Below are positions 43,564-51,390 of a stretch of 64,000 nucleotides of DNA, in pieces. The stretch's first letter is position 1. Every line of letters starts with the position of its first letter. The notes beneath the pieces were generated by a model that was not told the origin of the DNA, did not search any database, and saw only the letters and a list, made by a program, of their open reading frames with translations. The DNA lies in assembly GCA_019636215.1 (NCBI GenBank), contig JAHBXZ010000003.1, forward strand, positions 124,001 through 188,000, given 5' to 3'. The stretch comes from Planctomycetota bacterium. Lineage in GTDB: Bacteria; Planctomycetota; UBA8742; UBA2392. The position numbers were made by a program, and so were the translations under genes.

Positions 43564-43578
43564 GGCTCACCAAAGCAC

Positions 43579-43600
43579 AACCCCCGCTGGCGCGGGGGTT
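43579..43600 (-). terminator. Terminator-like hairpin after the flotillin gene
   Basis: AACCCCCGC (43579-43587) pairs with GCGGGGGTT (43592-43600) around TGGC, 17 nt after the flotillin-like stop on the minus strand. On this strand it is followed by GTGCTTTGG, so the T-tract is short. Confidence 0.6.
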
Positions 43601-43616
43601 GCAAAGACCAGCATCA

Positions 43617-45170
43617 CTAGGCCTTGGGCTTGTCGCCCAGGCCCCTCTTCTCGGTGTCGGTCATCCGGCCCAGGTAGCCCGGCAACTCAACGCCGGCCTG
43701 GCGCGCCAGTTCATGAACCGGAGGCAAAGCCCCGATCATGCTGGACAGGAAGCCAGCCGTGCCACCCTTGCCGTCGGCACTGTTGCCGCCGTCCCAAACC
43801 GTGATCTTGTCGATTTTGAGGTTCTGGATTGCCTTTACCTGCTCTGCCACCAGTTCCGGCATCTTTTCGATCAACAGCAGGGTCGGGGCGATATCCGGGC
43901 GTTCGGCGCAGGCCTTGACCAGCTTGTTATAGCCGTCGGCCTTGGCTTCCAGCACCTTGCGGATACCTTCGGCCTCGGCTTCGTACTTCGCCAGAATGGC
44001 GTCGGCCTCGCCTCGTGCGTGGCGGCGTGTCTGTTCGGCGTGTGCTTCGGCTTCGATTTCCACGCGGCGCTTGCTGATCTCTTCCTGGACGATGACTTCC
44101 TTTTCCAGGCGTGCGCTTTCCAGCATGCGCTCCTTCTCAAACACCAGGCGCTGGGCCTCAACGCGGGCAACCTGTGACCGGCGCATGGCTTCAGCTTCGG
44201 CTTCCGCCAGTGCCGCGTTGCGTGTGGCAATGTCAGCTTTGGCCGTGTTTTCGCCCTCGACTGCCTGGGCTTCCAGCCCAGCCAGCGCGACACGCTGGTT
44301 ACGCTGGGCTTCCTTCTTGCCGGCTTCGGCCTCGGCGCGTTCGCGGCTGACTGCGACTTCCTGCTGGCGTGTTGCGGCGGCTTCGGCCGCGACGCCTTCT
44401 GCTTCCAGCCTGGCAACGGCGATACGCTGGTCGCGCTCGGCCTTCTTCTTGCCCTCGGTTGCCGCAGCCTGTTCGACCGACACGGCAACCACGCGTTCGC
44501 GGTTCTGCAACGCTTCGCCGACGGCACCCTTCTTTTCTTCCTGTGCCACTTCGACCTTGGCGGCGTTGATGGCTTCTGCCGCGGCACGCTTGCCAATGGC
44601 CTCGATGTAGCCGCTCTCATCCGTGATGTCGCGGATGTTCACGTTGATCACTTCCAGGCCGATCTTGTTCAGTTCGCTGGCAACGTTTTCATTGATCAGG
44701 TTCAGGAACTTTTCACGGTCCTGGTTGATTTCTTCGATCGCCAGGGTCGCAATCACCAGTCGCAGCTGGCCCAGGATGATGTCTTCGGCCTGCTTGCGGA
44801 TTGTGCTTTCATCAAGCCCCAGCAGACGTTCGGCAGCCGAGCCCATCATCTGGGGGCTGGTGCCGATGCCGATGGTGAAGCTGGCGGGCACGTTGACACG
44901 GATGTTTTTCTTGGACAACGCGCCGCGCAGGTCGATTTCAACCGTGATGGGTTCGAGGCTGAGGTACGCGTAATCCTGGATCAGCGGAATGATCAACGTA
45001 CCGCCGCCGTGGATCGTTCGCGATGCCCCGCCGCCCACACCCTTACCGAACACGACAAGCACCTTGTTCGAAGGGCAGCGTTTGTATTGCTTGGCAGCGA
45101 ACAGGATTATGAACACCACCAAGGCAACTAACCCAATAATCGCCATTTCTGCGCCGAGTGCAAACATCAT
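43617..45170 (-). CDS. Flotillin/SPFH-domain membrane protein
   Basis: 517 residues. One N-terminal membrane helix (AIIGLVALVVFIILFAAKQY) leads into the SPFH/band 7 domain (VLVVFGKGVGGGASRTIHGGG, VEIDLRGALSKKNIRVNVPASFTIGIG, DRE.FLNLINENVASELNKIGLEVINVNIRDI). A long Ala/Glu-rich coiled coil (~240-440) holds several EAEAEA/KKE repeats and is followed by a Gly-rich C-terminus. These are scaffold proteins of lipid domains, normally located at the inner membrane as large oligomers. It is transcribed after an NfeD-like gene, the usual partner, with a gap of 57 nt. Confidence is high for the family. Confidence 0.93.
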   Translation of the reverse strand: MMFALGAEMAIIGLVALVVFIILFAAKQYKRCPSNKVLVVFGKGVGGGASRTIHGGGTLIIPLIQDYAYLSLEPITVEIDLRGALSKKNIRVNVPASFTIGIGTSPQMMGSAAERLLGLDESTIRKQAEDIILGQLRLVIATLAIEEINQDREKFLNLINENVASELNKIGLEVINVNIRDITDESGYIEAIGKRAAAEAINAAKVEVAQEEKKGAVGEALQNRERVVAVSVEQAAATEGKKKAERDQRIAVARLEAEGVAAEAAATRQQEVAVSRERAEAEAGKKEAQRNQRVALAGLEAQAVEGENTAKADIATRNAALAEAEAEAMRRSQVARVEAQRLVFEKERMLESARLEKEVIVQEEISKRRVEIEAEAHAEQTRRHARGEADAILAKYEAEAEGIRKVLEAKADGYNKLVKACAERPDIAPTLLLIEKMPELVAEQVKAIQNLKIDKITVWDGGNSADGKGGTAGFLSSMIGALPPVHELARQAGVELPGYLGRMTDTEKRGLGDKPKA

Positions 45171-45227
45171 TGGCCACGCTCCTTCCCGAATAAACCCGAA
45201 GTCAGAAGTCTGTCACGCCACGGCTGC

Positions 45228-45791
45228 CTATTCTGTCGGGCACACACGCAGCAGGTTGTTCTCTACCTTGGACATCACAGCGACTGTCTTGAAACTGGCA
45301 ATCTCGGGGCCGTCACTGACTGCGTCAAACGTGCGCAGCCGGCCCTTTACGGTCACCTGGATCTGGCCCTTACCCTGGCCGGCTTCAGGGATCTTGACAT
45401 ACACTGTTCCCTTGAGGCCCACTGCGTCTTCGGTCTTTACGGTGCCGTCGGACTCAAGCTTCTTCATGCTGAACAGTGCGTACGATGTAGCCACACCGCC
45501 GCCAAAGCCAACACCATAGCCACCAACCAGCGCAATCCAGGGAGCAAGGCCGGCTTCCAGCATGCCCACGGCGATCCAGGAGCCCATCATCAAAGTGACC
45601 AGCAGCGTCATCAGGCTGAACACCTTGAAGTCGGCCGCATCAGAGGCCATGTGGCCGGCGTCCAGCGTGTCGACTGCGCCCGTGGCACTCGCGGCATCGG
45701 CCGCACCATCAACGCCGATCAGCATCAGCACCAGGCGGATCATGAACAGCGCCGTGGTGATGCCGCCAATCCAGTAAAGTGTGTATTCCAT
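45228..45791 (-). CDS. NfeD-like membrane protein, partner of the flotillin
   Basis: 187 residues with an excellent ribosome site (AGGAGG) before ATG 45791. Hydrophobic segments lie near residues 5-25, 55-75 and 80-105 (FSLMTLLVTLMMGSWIAVGML, IALVGGYGVGFGGGVATSYAL). The C-terminal ~70 residues (DAVGLKGTVYVKIPEAGQGKGQIQV) have the OB-fold pattern of the NfeD soluble domain (VGLKG.V..P.G.G.). NfeD proteins are membrane partners of SPFH proteins. It lies immediately upstream of the flotillin gene on the same strand, forming a two-gene unit, which supports the call beyond the modest sequence evidence. Confidence 0.85.
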   Translation of the reverse strand: MEYTLYWIGGITTALFMIRLVLMLIGVDGAADAASATGAVDTLDAGHMASDAADFKVFSLMTLLVTLMMGSWIAVGMLEAGLAPWIALVGGYGVGFGGGVATSYALFSMKKLESDGTVKTEDAVGLKGTVYVKIPEAGQGKGQIQVTVKGRLRTFDAVSDGPEIASFKTVAVMSKVENNLLRVCPTE

Positions 45792-45895
45792 TTCCTTTGC
45801 CTCCTTGCCACAGGTCTTCCTGTGACGCGGAAAGGGTACCAGACAGATGCCGCCGGTGCCGACTCCAATCGGATGCCGGATTTGTAGGCGCTGCC

Positions 45896-47854
45896 CTACA
45901 CCTGCAGCGAATACACGGCAATGCCGCCTTCACGGCCACAGGTCACCATGCTGCGGCCATCGGGCGAGAAGCTGACACCCGAAACGCCCTTTGGGTGATC
46001 CATAAAACTCGCGATTTCTTCCCAGTCGGGCAGGCGGCGCAGCACCAGCATGCGGTCTTCACCAGCACTGGCCATCACACGAGCATCGGCGGAAAACGCG
46101 ATGTTCCACACAAGGCTGGAATGGTCGCGTACTTTCAAGGTGCGTTGGAAACCCGGCACTTCGTAGACGCGAATGGTGCAGTCGTCGCTGCCACTAAGCA
46201 GAAACCGGCCGTCGGGGCTGAAACTCAGGCTGGTGATCGTGCCGCGGTGCCCCTTGAGCTCGACCAGCACGTCGCCGGTCATCAGGTCCCAAACCACGAC
46301 GCTCTGGTTCAGGGTGCCGCTTGCCAGCAGCAGGCCGTCGGGCGAAAAACTGAGCGCCGCAATTCCGCCGCCATGCACCTCGGTCACTGGCTCAAAGCTC
46401 TGGGTCTCCCACAGCACGGCGGTCTGGTCTGCCCCGCTGCTGGCCAGGAAGTTGCCATCGGGCGAAAAGCGCACGGCAATCACCGGCTTTTCGTGGCCCG
46501 TTATGACCGCGGCCTCGCGCCAGGTGCGGGTGTCCCACACCCTTACCGTGGTATCGCCGCTGCCTGTGGCCAGCACACGGCCATTGGGAGAAAAGTGCAG
46601 CGACTTCACCCACGCGGAGTGGCCCTTGAGCTCGGCGATCTGTTTCAGGCGCTTGCTGTCCCAGATGCGCACGGTGCCGTCCTCACCCGCGCTGGCAAAA
46701 CAGGCGCCATCGGGCGAGTAACTGACCGCGTGCACAAGGCCCTGGCGGCTGTCCATCAGCTTGATGCGCAGCCAGCGGCCATCCTTGACCGGGTCTTTCT
46801 CTTTCTCGGAGTCCACCAGCGGGCTGGTGAACACCTGAGTCTGCCGGCCCGCGCCCTTTTGCGGGTCTGTCTGGCCGCCGCCAGTCAGCAGCACCTTCTT
46901 CATTTCCTCGGCGCTGTTGTAGCGGGCATCGGGGCGCGACTTCAGGCCTTTGTCAACAAACGTGTCCACCCAGGGCGGCAGCTCGTTGCGAAGCGCCGTA
47001 GGCGGCTCGTAGTTACCTACGGGCAGCAGGCCGGTCAGCAATTCGTAAAACATCACGGTAACCGCGTAAAGATCCGCGCGTTTGTCCACGTTGGCCGCAT
47101 CGCGGGCTTGCTCGGGTGCCATGTAACCGGTCGTGCCCATGGCCACTTCGGCCATGGTGGCGTTGTTGACCTCGAAGTTTTTGGCGATGCCGAAGTCCAG
47201 GATCTTCAGCTGGAACTCCGCGCTGCCGGGCGCGCCCTTGATCATGATGTTTTCGGGCTTCAGGTCGCGGTGCACGGTGACTTCGTGGGCAGCCGTCAGG
47301 CCGTCCAGCATGTGGGTCACGATGGAAACGGCATCGTTCAATGGCACCGCCGTGCCGCTGGCATCGGCGTCGTTGACGACCTTGCGCAGCACAATGCCTG
47401 GAAAGAACTCCATGCTGATGTGCCAGCGACCCTTCCACTCAAAGACGTCGTGGGTAGCAATGATCACGGGGTGCCGGATCTTGCGGGCAATGCGGCCTTC
47501 GCTCTTGAAGCGTTCAACCAGCTCTTCGTTGTCGATCAGTTGCGGGTTGATCACTTTCAGGCAGCAGAATTCGTCGTCCTGGTACTTGTCGCGGCACAAC
47601 AGCACCGTGCCCATGCCACCGCGACCAAGCTCGCGCTCTACCTGGTATCGATCTGACACAATCGTTCCGGGGTCGTAACTGACGGCCTCGGCCTTGAAGA
47701 TCAGGCCATCGTCGTCGTCCTTCAATCGGCCGATTTCATCGGGTTGTGAGGGCCGCTTGGCCGCGCCCGAAGCATCGCCCAGCCCTGCACCGCAATTGAT
47801 GCAAAACTTGGCTGCATCAGGGTTTTCGGTACCGCAGGCGGCGCATTTCTGCAT
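45896..47854 (-). CDS. Ser/Thr protein kinase with zinc ribbon and WD40 propeller
   Basis: 652 residues. The N-terminal zinc ribbon is CAACGTENPDAAKFCINC (four Cys). Kinase domain ~70-330: LGRGGMGTVLLCRD (glycine loop), CCLKVINPQLID (the Lys), HRDLKPENIMIKG (catalytic loop), LDFGIAKNF and MGTTGYMAPEQARD (activation loop). The C-terminal ~280 residues hold seven WD40-type repeats (for example HAVSYSPDGACFASAGEDGTVRIWDSKRL, HRGTITSLSFSPDGRFLLSGSDDCTIRVYEV in shortened form). No transmembrane segment is seen, so it is probably cytoplasmic. It is upstream of the NfeD/flotillin pair on the same strand with a 104-nt gap, so it may be in the same transcription unit. Kinase-WD40 fusions are typical of planctomycetes. 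Substrate unknown. Confidence 0.93.
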   Translation of the reverse strand: MQKCAACGTENPDAAKFCINCGAGLGDASGAAKRPSQPDEIGRLKDDDDGLIFKAEAVSYDPGTIVSDRYQVERELGRGGMGTVLLCRDKYQDDEFCCLKVINPQLIDNEELVERFKSEGRIARKIRHPVIIATHDVFEWKGRWHISMEFFPGIVLRKVVNDADASGTAVPLNDAVSIVTHMLDGLTAAHEVTVHRDLKPENIMIKGAPGSAEFQLKILDFGIAKNFEVNNATMAEVAMGTTGYMAPEQARDAANVDKRADLYAVTVMFYELLTGLLPVGNYEPPTALRNELPPWVDTFVDKGLKSRPDARYNSAEEMKKVLLTGGGQTDPQKGAGRQTQVFTSPLVDSEKEKDPVKDGRWLRIKLMDSRQGLVHAVSYSPDGACFASAGEDGTVRIWDSKRLKQIAELKGHSAWVKSLHFSPNGRVLATGSGDTTVRVWDTRTWREAAVITGHEKPVIAVRFSPDGNFLASSGADQTAVLWETQSFEPVTEVHGGGIAALSFSPDGLLLASGTLNQSVVVWDLMTGDVLVELKGHRGTITSLSFSPDGRFLLSGSDDCTIRVYEVPGFQRTLKVRDHSSLVWNIAFSADARVMASAGEDRMLVLRRLPDWEEIASFMDHPKGVSGVSFSPDGRSMVTCGREGGIAVYSLQV

Positions 47855-48029
47855 AGGTAGACGCGGTCAAGGGTTACGAGCGCGAGGATTATAGCGGCAC
47901 AGGATACTGACGTCACGGGCCGCACCAGACTTCGTGGCCCGAATTTGTGCCAGGCCACAGTGAAAGTCAGCCCTGGAGCATGCCCCCGCCTTGCCCTTCA
48001 CGCCGTGATGGTCTAGTTTCTGACACAGC

Positions 48030-49205
48030 ATGGCAACCGTACTGGCACGTTACTCCACTTTGCGCCTGCTGGATCACTTCCGGGTTCCGCGTGACCTGGA
48101 GTTGAAGGTGAACGACGTTGTCGTGCTGCGCACCAAGCGCGGCATGGAGTTCGGCCAGGTCAAGCTTGCTCCTGGCGAACACCGGCTGAAGGCTGACCAG
48201 ATCATCGCCGGCGAAGTGCTGCGCAAACCCAGCATGGAAGACAGCACCACCTTCCGCCAGCAGCGGCAGGAAGACTTCAAGCCCGTCAAGCGCAAGTTCA
48301 AGGAACTGGCAACCAAGCACAAGCTGCCGATGCGCTATCAGAACAGCGAGCGGCTGCTTTCCGGCGACAAGATCATTGTTTACTTCACGGCCGAAGACCG
48401 GCTGGACTTCCGCGACTTTGTCAAGGAATTCACTGACAGCGTGGGCCAGCGCGTGGAACTGCGCCAGGTGGGCGCGCGCGACGCCGCCCGCGTAACCGGC
48501 GACGTGGGCGTGTGCGGCCAGGAACTGTGCTGCATCAGCTACATCATCGATTTTGTTCCTGTTTCGATGAAAATGGCCAAAACCCAGCACATCAGCCTGG
48601 ACCCGCAGAAGATCAGTGGCCAGTGCGGACGCCTGAAGTGCTGCCTGAAGTATGAAGACGACCTTTACAACTCGCTGCGCAAGTCCGTGCCGCTGGATGG
48701 CCAGCCCATCAAGTGCGAAGGCAAAGACTGCCACGCCTGCAGCGTGGATATCCTGGGCCAGAAGGTAGTGGTGGACTTCGGCGACGGCCGCCGGGAATCG
48801 CGCACGGTAAGCGAGATTGAGTTCGAGCCCGACTGGTCCGACAAGGACATCCGGCGCTACAAGCGTGAACGCCGTGACAAGTTCCTGGCCGAGCGCGCCG
48901 CCCGCGACGCCGCCCGCAGCGAGCGTATGAAGTCGGTTCAGGAACGCACCGACCGCCGACATGGCCAGGACGCCGTTCATCCCGCGCGCCGGGAAGACGA
49001 TAAACCCGCCATCGAACCCGAGATTGAGGACGCGCCCCCCACCGGCACTTCGGGTGCATATGAGCCCGTGGAGGACACTGCCGCGATACCACGCGACAGT
49101 CTGCCCGCCGTTCCGCCGGACACCGCCGTGATTGAGCGGCCGGTGATCGAATCCGAGCCCGAGCCGCCGGCCGATGAGCCCCAGCCGCCTTCGGCTGAAA
49201 CCTGA
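48030..49205 (+). CDS. PSP1-domain protein, RicT/YaaT-like
   Basis: 391 residues. The PSP1 domain (~1-270) is well conserved: NDVVVLRTKRGMEFGQV, LPMRYQNSERLLSGDKIIVYFTAEDRLDFRDFVKEF, RVELRQVGARDAARVTGDVGVCGQELCC and ISGQCGRLKCCLKYE, with the Cys residues that bind an iron-sulfur cluster in the RicT (YaaT)/RicA/RicF complex. Such proteins act with RNase Y in mRNA processing or in competence and sporulation in Bacillus. The C-terminus from ~280 is basic, then acidic Pro-rich and likely disordered. Its downstream neighbour is metG, a pairing often seen in other bacteria. The divergent kinase gene shares the upstream region. Confidence 0.88.
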   Translation: MATVLARYSTLRLLDHFRVPRDLELKVNDVVVLRTKRGMEFGQVKLAPGEHRLKADQIIAGEVLRKPSMEDSTTFRQQRQEDFKPVKRKFKELATKHKLPMRYQNSERLLSGDKIIVYFTAEDRLDFRDFVKEFTDSVGQRVELRQVGARDAARVTGDVGVCGQELCCISYIIDFVPVSMKMAKTQHISLDPQKISGQCGRLKCCLKYEDDLYNSLRKSVPLDGQPIKCEGKDCHACSVDILGQKVVVDFGDGRRESRTVSEIEFEPDWSDKDIRRYKRERRDKFLAERAARDAARSERMKSVQERTDRRHGQDAVHPARREDDKPAIEPEIEDAPPTGTSGAYEPVEDTAAIPRDSLPAVPPDTAVIERPVIESEPEPPADEPQPPSAET

Positions 49206-49275
49206 GGCCCGCCCCGGCCGTTAATCCGCCACTTGGCGCTTGCACGGGCGCTGCCGGTCGGTCAAAACGCGAGCC

Positions 49276-50895
49276 ATGACAGCCCAAACGCCCATTTACA
49301 TCACGACCCCGCTGTACTACGTCAACGACGAGCTGCACCTCGGCCACGCGACTACCACAGTTTATGCCGACACCCTGGCACGCTTCTGGCGTGCCTGCGG
49401 GCGGCCCGTGCTGTTTTTGACCGGCAGCGACGAACACGGCCAGAAGATTCACAAGGCTGCATCGGCTGCTGGCACCACGCCCAAGGATTTTGCCGATCGC
49501 ATCGTGCAGAAGTTCTTTGAACTGTGGGATGCCCTGGACATCCAGTACGACGTGTTCATCCGCACGACCGATGACTTTCACAAGCGCGCCGTACAGGCCC
49601 TGTTCACGCGGCTTCGCGACGGGGGGCACATCCGCAAGGATCGCTACAACGCCCTTTATTGCGTGGAATGTGAAACCAACTACACCGAGAAAGACCTGCT
49701 CGACGGCAAGTGCCCGATTCACAAGACTGCACCGCAGCAGGTCAGTGAGGAGAACTACTTCTTCACCCTCAGCAGCTTCACGCAGCCGTTGCTGGACCAC
49801 ATCGCCGCAAACCCGGATTGCATTGTGCCCGAGCCCCGCCGCAATGAGATTGTCGGCAAGCTGAAAGAAGGCCTGAACGACATCAGCGTCACGCGCACAA
49901 CCTTTGACTGGGGTGTTCCCCTGCCCTGGGAACCCAGCCACGTCGTGTGGGTCTGGTGGGATGCGCTGGTCAACTACATCAGCGGCCTGGGCTGGCCTGA
50001 CAGCCCAGCCTTGCCGACGGACGCCATACAAGGCCGCTCGCGCCACGCCCATGAAGTCGCAGGTAACGCGTTTGCCCATTGGTGGCCCAGCGCGGTACAC
50101 CTGGTCGGCAAAGACATCCTGTGGCACCACACCGTCGTATGGTGGTCACAGTTGCTTGGCGCGGGCGAGAAACCGCCGCGCCAGGTGTTTGCCCACGGCT
50201 GGTGGCAGGTTGAGGGCGACAAGATGTCCAAGACCCTGGGCAATGTGATCAAGCCGCAGGAAGTCGCCGCCAAGTATGGCAGAGACGCGCTGCGCTATCA
50301 CATTCTGCGCGAGGGCCCAGCCAAGGGTGACGCCGACTGGCGCCAGGCCGCGTTCGTCACGCGCTTCAATGCGGACCTGGCCAACGGCCTGGGCAACCTG
50401 CTGAACCGCTCCCTGAACATGCTGGGCAAGTACTTTGACGGCAAAGTCCCGCCCGAAACCGCCTTTGACCAGCCTGCGCTGGAGAAGGCACGGCTTTCCC
50501 TGATTGACCGCGTGAACGGGCTGTACCCGCGCCTGGTTGCCGCCATTACGAACTTTGACCTTGATGCGGCCTGCGAAGCCGTGATCGAGCTTGTTCGCGA
50601 AACCAATGCCTTTGTCAACAACGCCGCGCCCTTCAAACTTGCCAAGGATCCGGCCCGGGCCAAAGACTTGCAGGCTTCCATGCACGCGCTGTGCCAGGTG
50701 GATTTTGTTCTTTGCCATGCGCTGCGGGCGTTTCTGCCTGATGCCGCCAACCGAATTGCCACACAGCTGGCTGTTCCGCTGGATGGAGTCCTGGCCGACC
50801 GGCTGCGCTGGAACGCGCTGGGCGCCGGGCACCAGACCGGCAAGGCCGAGCCGCTGTTCATGCGGCTGGAGGCCGAGGGCAACACCGATGCCTGA
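49276..50895 (+). CDS. metG: Methionyl-tRNA synthetase
   Basis: 539 residues from ATG 49276. Class I signatures: ITTPLYYVNDELHLGHATTT (HIGH-like HLGH), the Cys/His zinc knuckle CVECETNYTEKDLLDGKCPIHK, WVWWDALVNYISGLGWP, HLVGKDILWHH and DKMSKTLGN (KMSKS). The anticodon-binding helical domain (~380-530) follows, with NLLNRSLNMLGKYF. It lacks the C-terminal EMAP/tRNA-binding domain of the long form. It charges tRNA-Met. The gene is 70 nt after the PSP1 gene and overlaps the following gene by 8 nt. Highly secure. Confidence 0.97.
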   Translation: MTAQTPIYITTPLYYVNDELHLGHATTTVYADTLARFWRACGRPVLFLTGSDEHGQKIHKAASAAGTTPKDFADRIVQKFFELWDALDIQYDVFIRTTDDFHKRAVQALFTRLRDGGHIRKDRYNALYCVECETNYTEKDLLDGKCPIHKTAPQQVSEENYFFTLSSFTQPLLDHIAANPDCIVPEPRRNEIVGKLKEGLNDISVTRTTFDWGVPLPWEPSHVVWVWWDALVNYISGLGWPDSPALPTDAIQGRSRHAHEVAGNAFAHWWPSAVHLVGKDILWHHTVVWWSQLLGAGEKPPRQVFAHGWWQVEGDKMSKTLGNVIKPQEVAAKYGRDALRYHILREGPAKGDADWRQAAFVTRFNADLANGLGNLLNRSLNMLGKYFDGKVPPETAFDQPALEKARLSLIDRVNGLYPRLVAAITNFDLDAACEAVIELVRETNAFVNNAAPFKLAKDPARAKDLQASMHALCQVDFVLCHALRAFLPDAANRIATQLAVPLDGVLADRLRWNALGAGHQTGKAEPLFMRLEAEGNTDA

Positions 50896-51328
50896 TCCTG
50901 CCGAAAGCACGCCGGCTGCCGACGACGATGACGGGCCAATGGATGTCGAGGGCGGCATCATGGAGATCTGCCGCAAGGATCGACGCTACGCCCCCGCGGC
51001 CTACCGGTTTGTGATGTTCGAGGGGATTGAATACACGGCGCGCGAACACTTGAAACTGAAAGAGCGCCGCCACCTGACAGGCGCCGAGGTGTGCGAAGGA
51101 CTGCGCAAACTGGCCCTGTCTCAGTTCGGGTTCATGGCCTGCGACGTGTGGCGCAGTTGGGGCGTCACCTGCACGCGCGACTGGGGCAACATCATATTCA
51201 ACCTGTGCGACCATAAGCTGCTGCAGCGCACAGACACAGATCGCATCGAGGATTTTGAAGGGGTGTATGACCTTGAGACAGGCCTGCGCCAGGCCTTTCG
51301 ATTTGATGACGCGGTCGGCCAGGCCTGA
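50888..51328 (+). CDS. Minf_1886-like small protein
   Basis: 146 residues from ATG 50888, overlapping the metG stop by 8 nt. The core (~25-140) matches the Minf_1886 family: EICRKDRRYAPAAYRFVMFEGIEYT, HLTGAEVCEGLRKLALSQFG, CDVWRSWGVTCTRDWGNIIFNLC and FDDAVGQA-like end. This family is common in planctomycetes and verrucomicrobia and has no established function. The N-terminus is acidic and variable. Translation coupling with metG suggests steady co-expression. A 12-residue acidic run (DDDDG) lies near the start. Family assignment from memory of the motif, hence moderate. Confidence 0.75.
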   Translation: MPDPAESTPAADDDDGPMDVEGGIMEICRKDRRYAPAAYRFVMFEGIEYTAREHLKLKERRHLTGAEVCEGLRKLALSQFGFMACDVWRSWGVTCTRDWGNIIFNLCDHKLLQRTDTDRIEDFEGVYDLETGLRQAFRFDDAVGQA

Positions 51329-51347
51329 AGTTACCCACCCAAACAAA

Positions 51348-51372
51348 CCGGGGCGCCCATTGGGCGCCCCGG
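51348..51372. terminator. Bidirectional terminator-like hairpin
   Basis: CCGGGGCGCCC (51348-51358) pairs with GGGCGCCCCGG (51362-51372) around ATT. It separates the convergent Minf_1886-like gene (stop 51328) and the secretin gene (stop 51391). Confidence 0.75.
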
Positions 51373-51390
51373 CTGCGTCTTGCGGACTTG

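Noticed and set aside
45779..47656. Long open frame opposite the kinase-WD40 gene
   Set aside because: No recognisable domains, while the opposite strand encodes all kinase and WD40 motifs.
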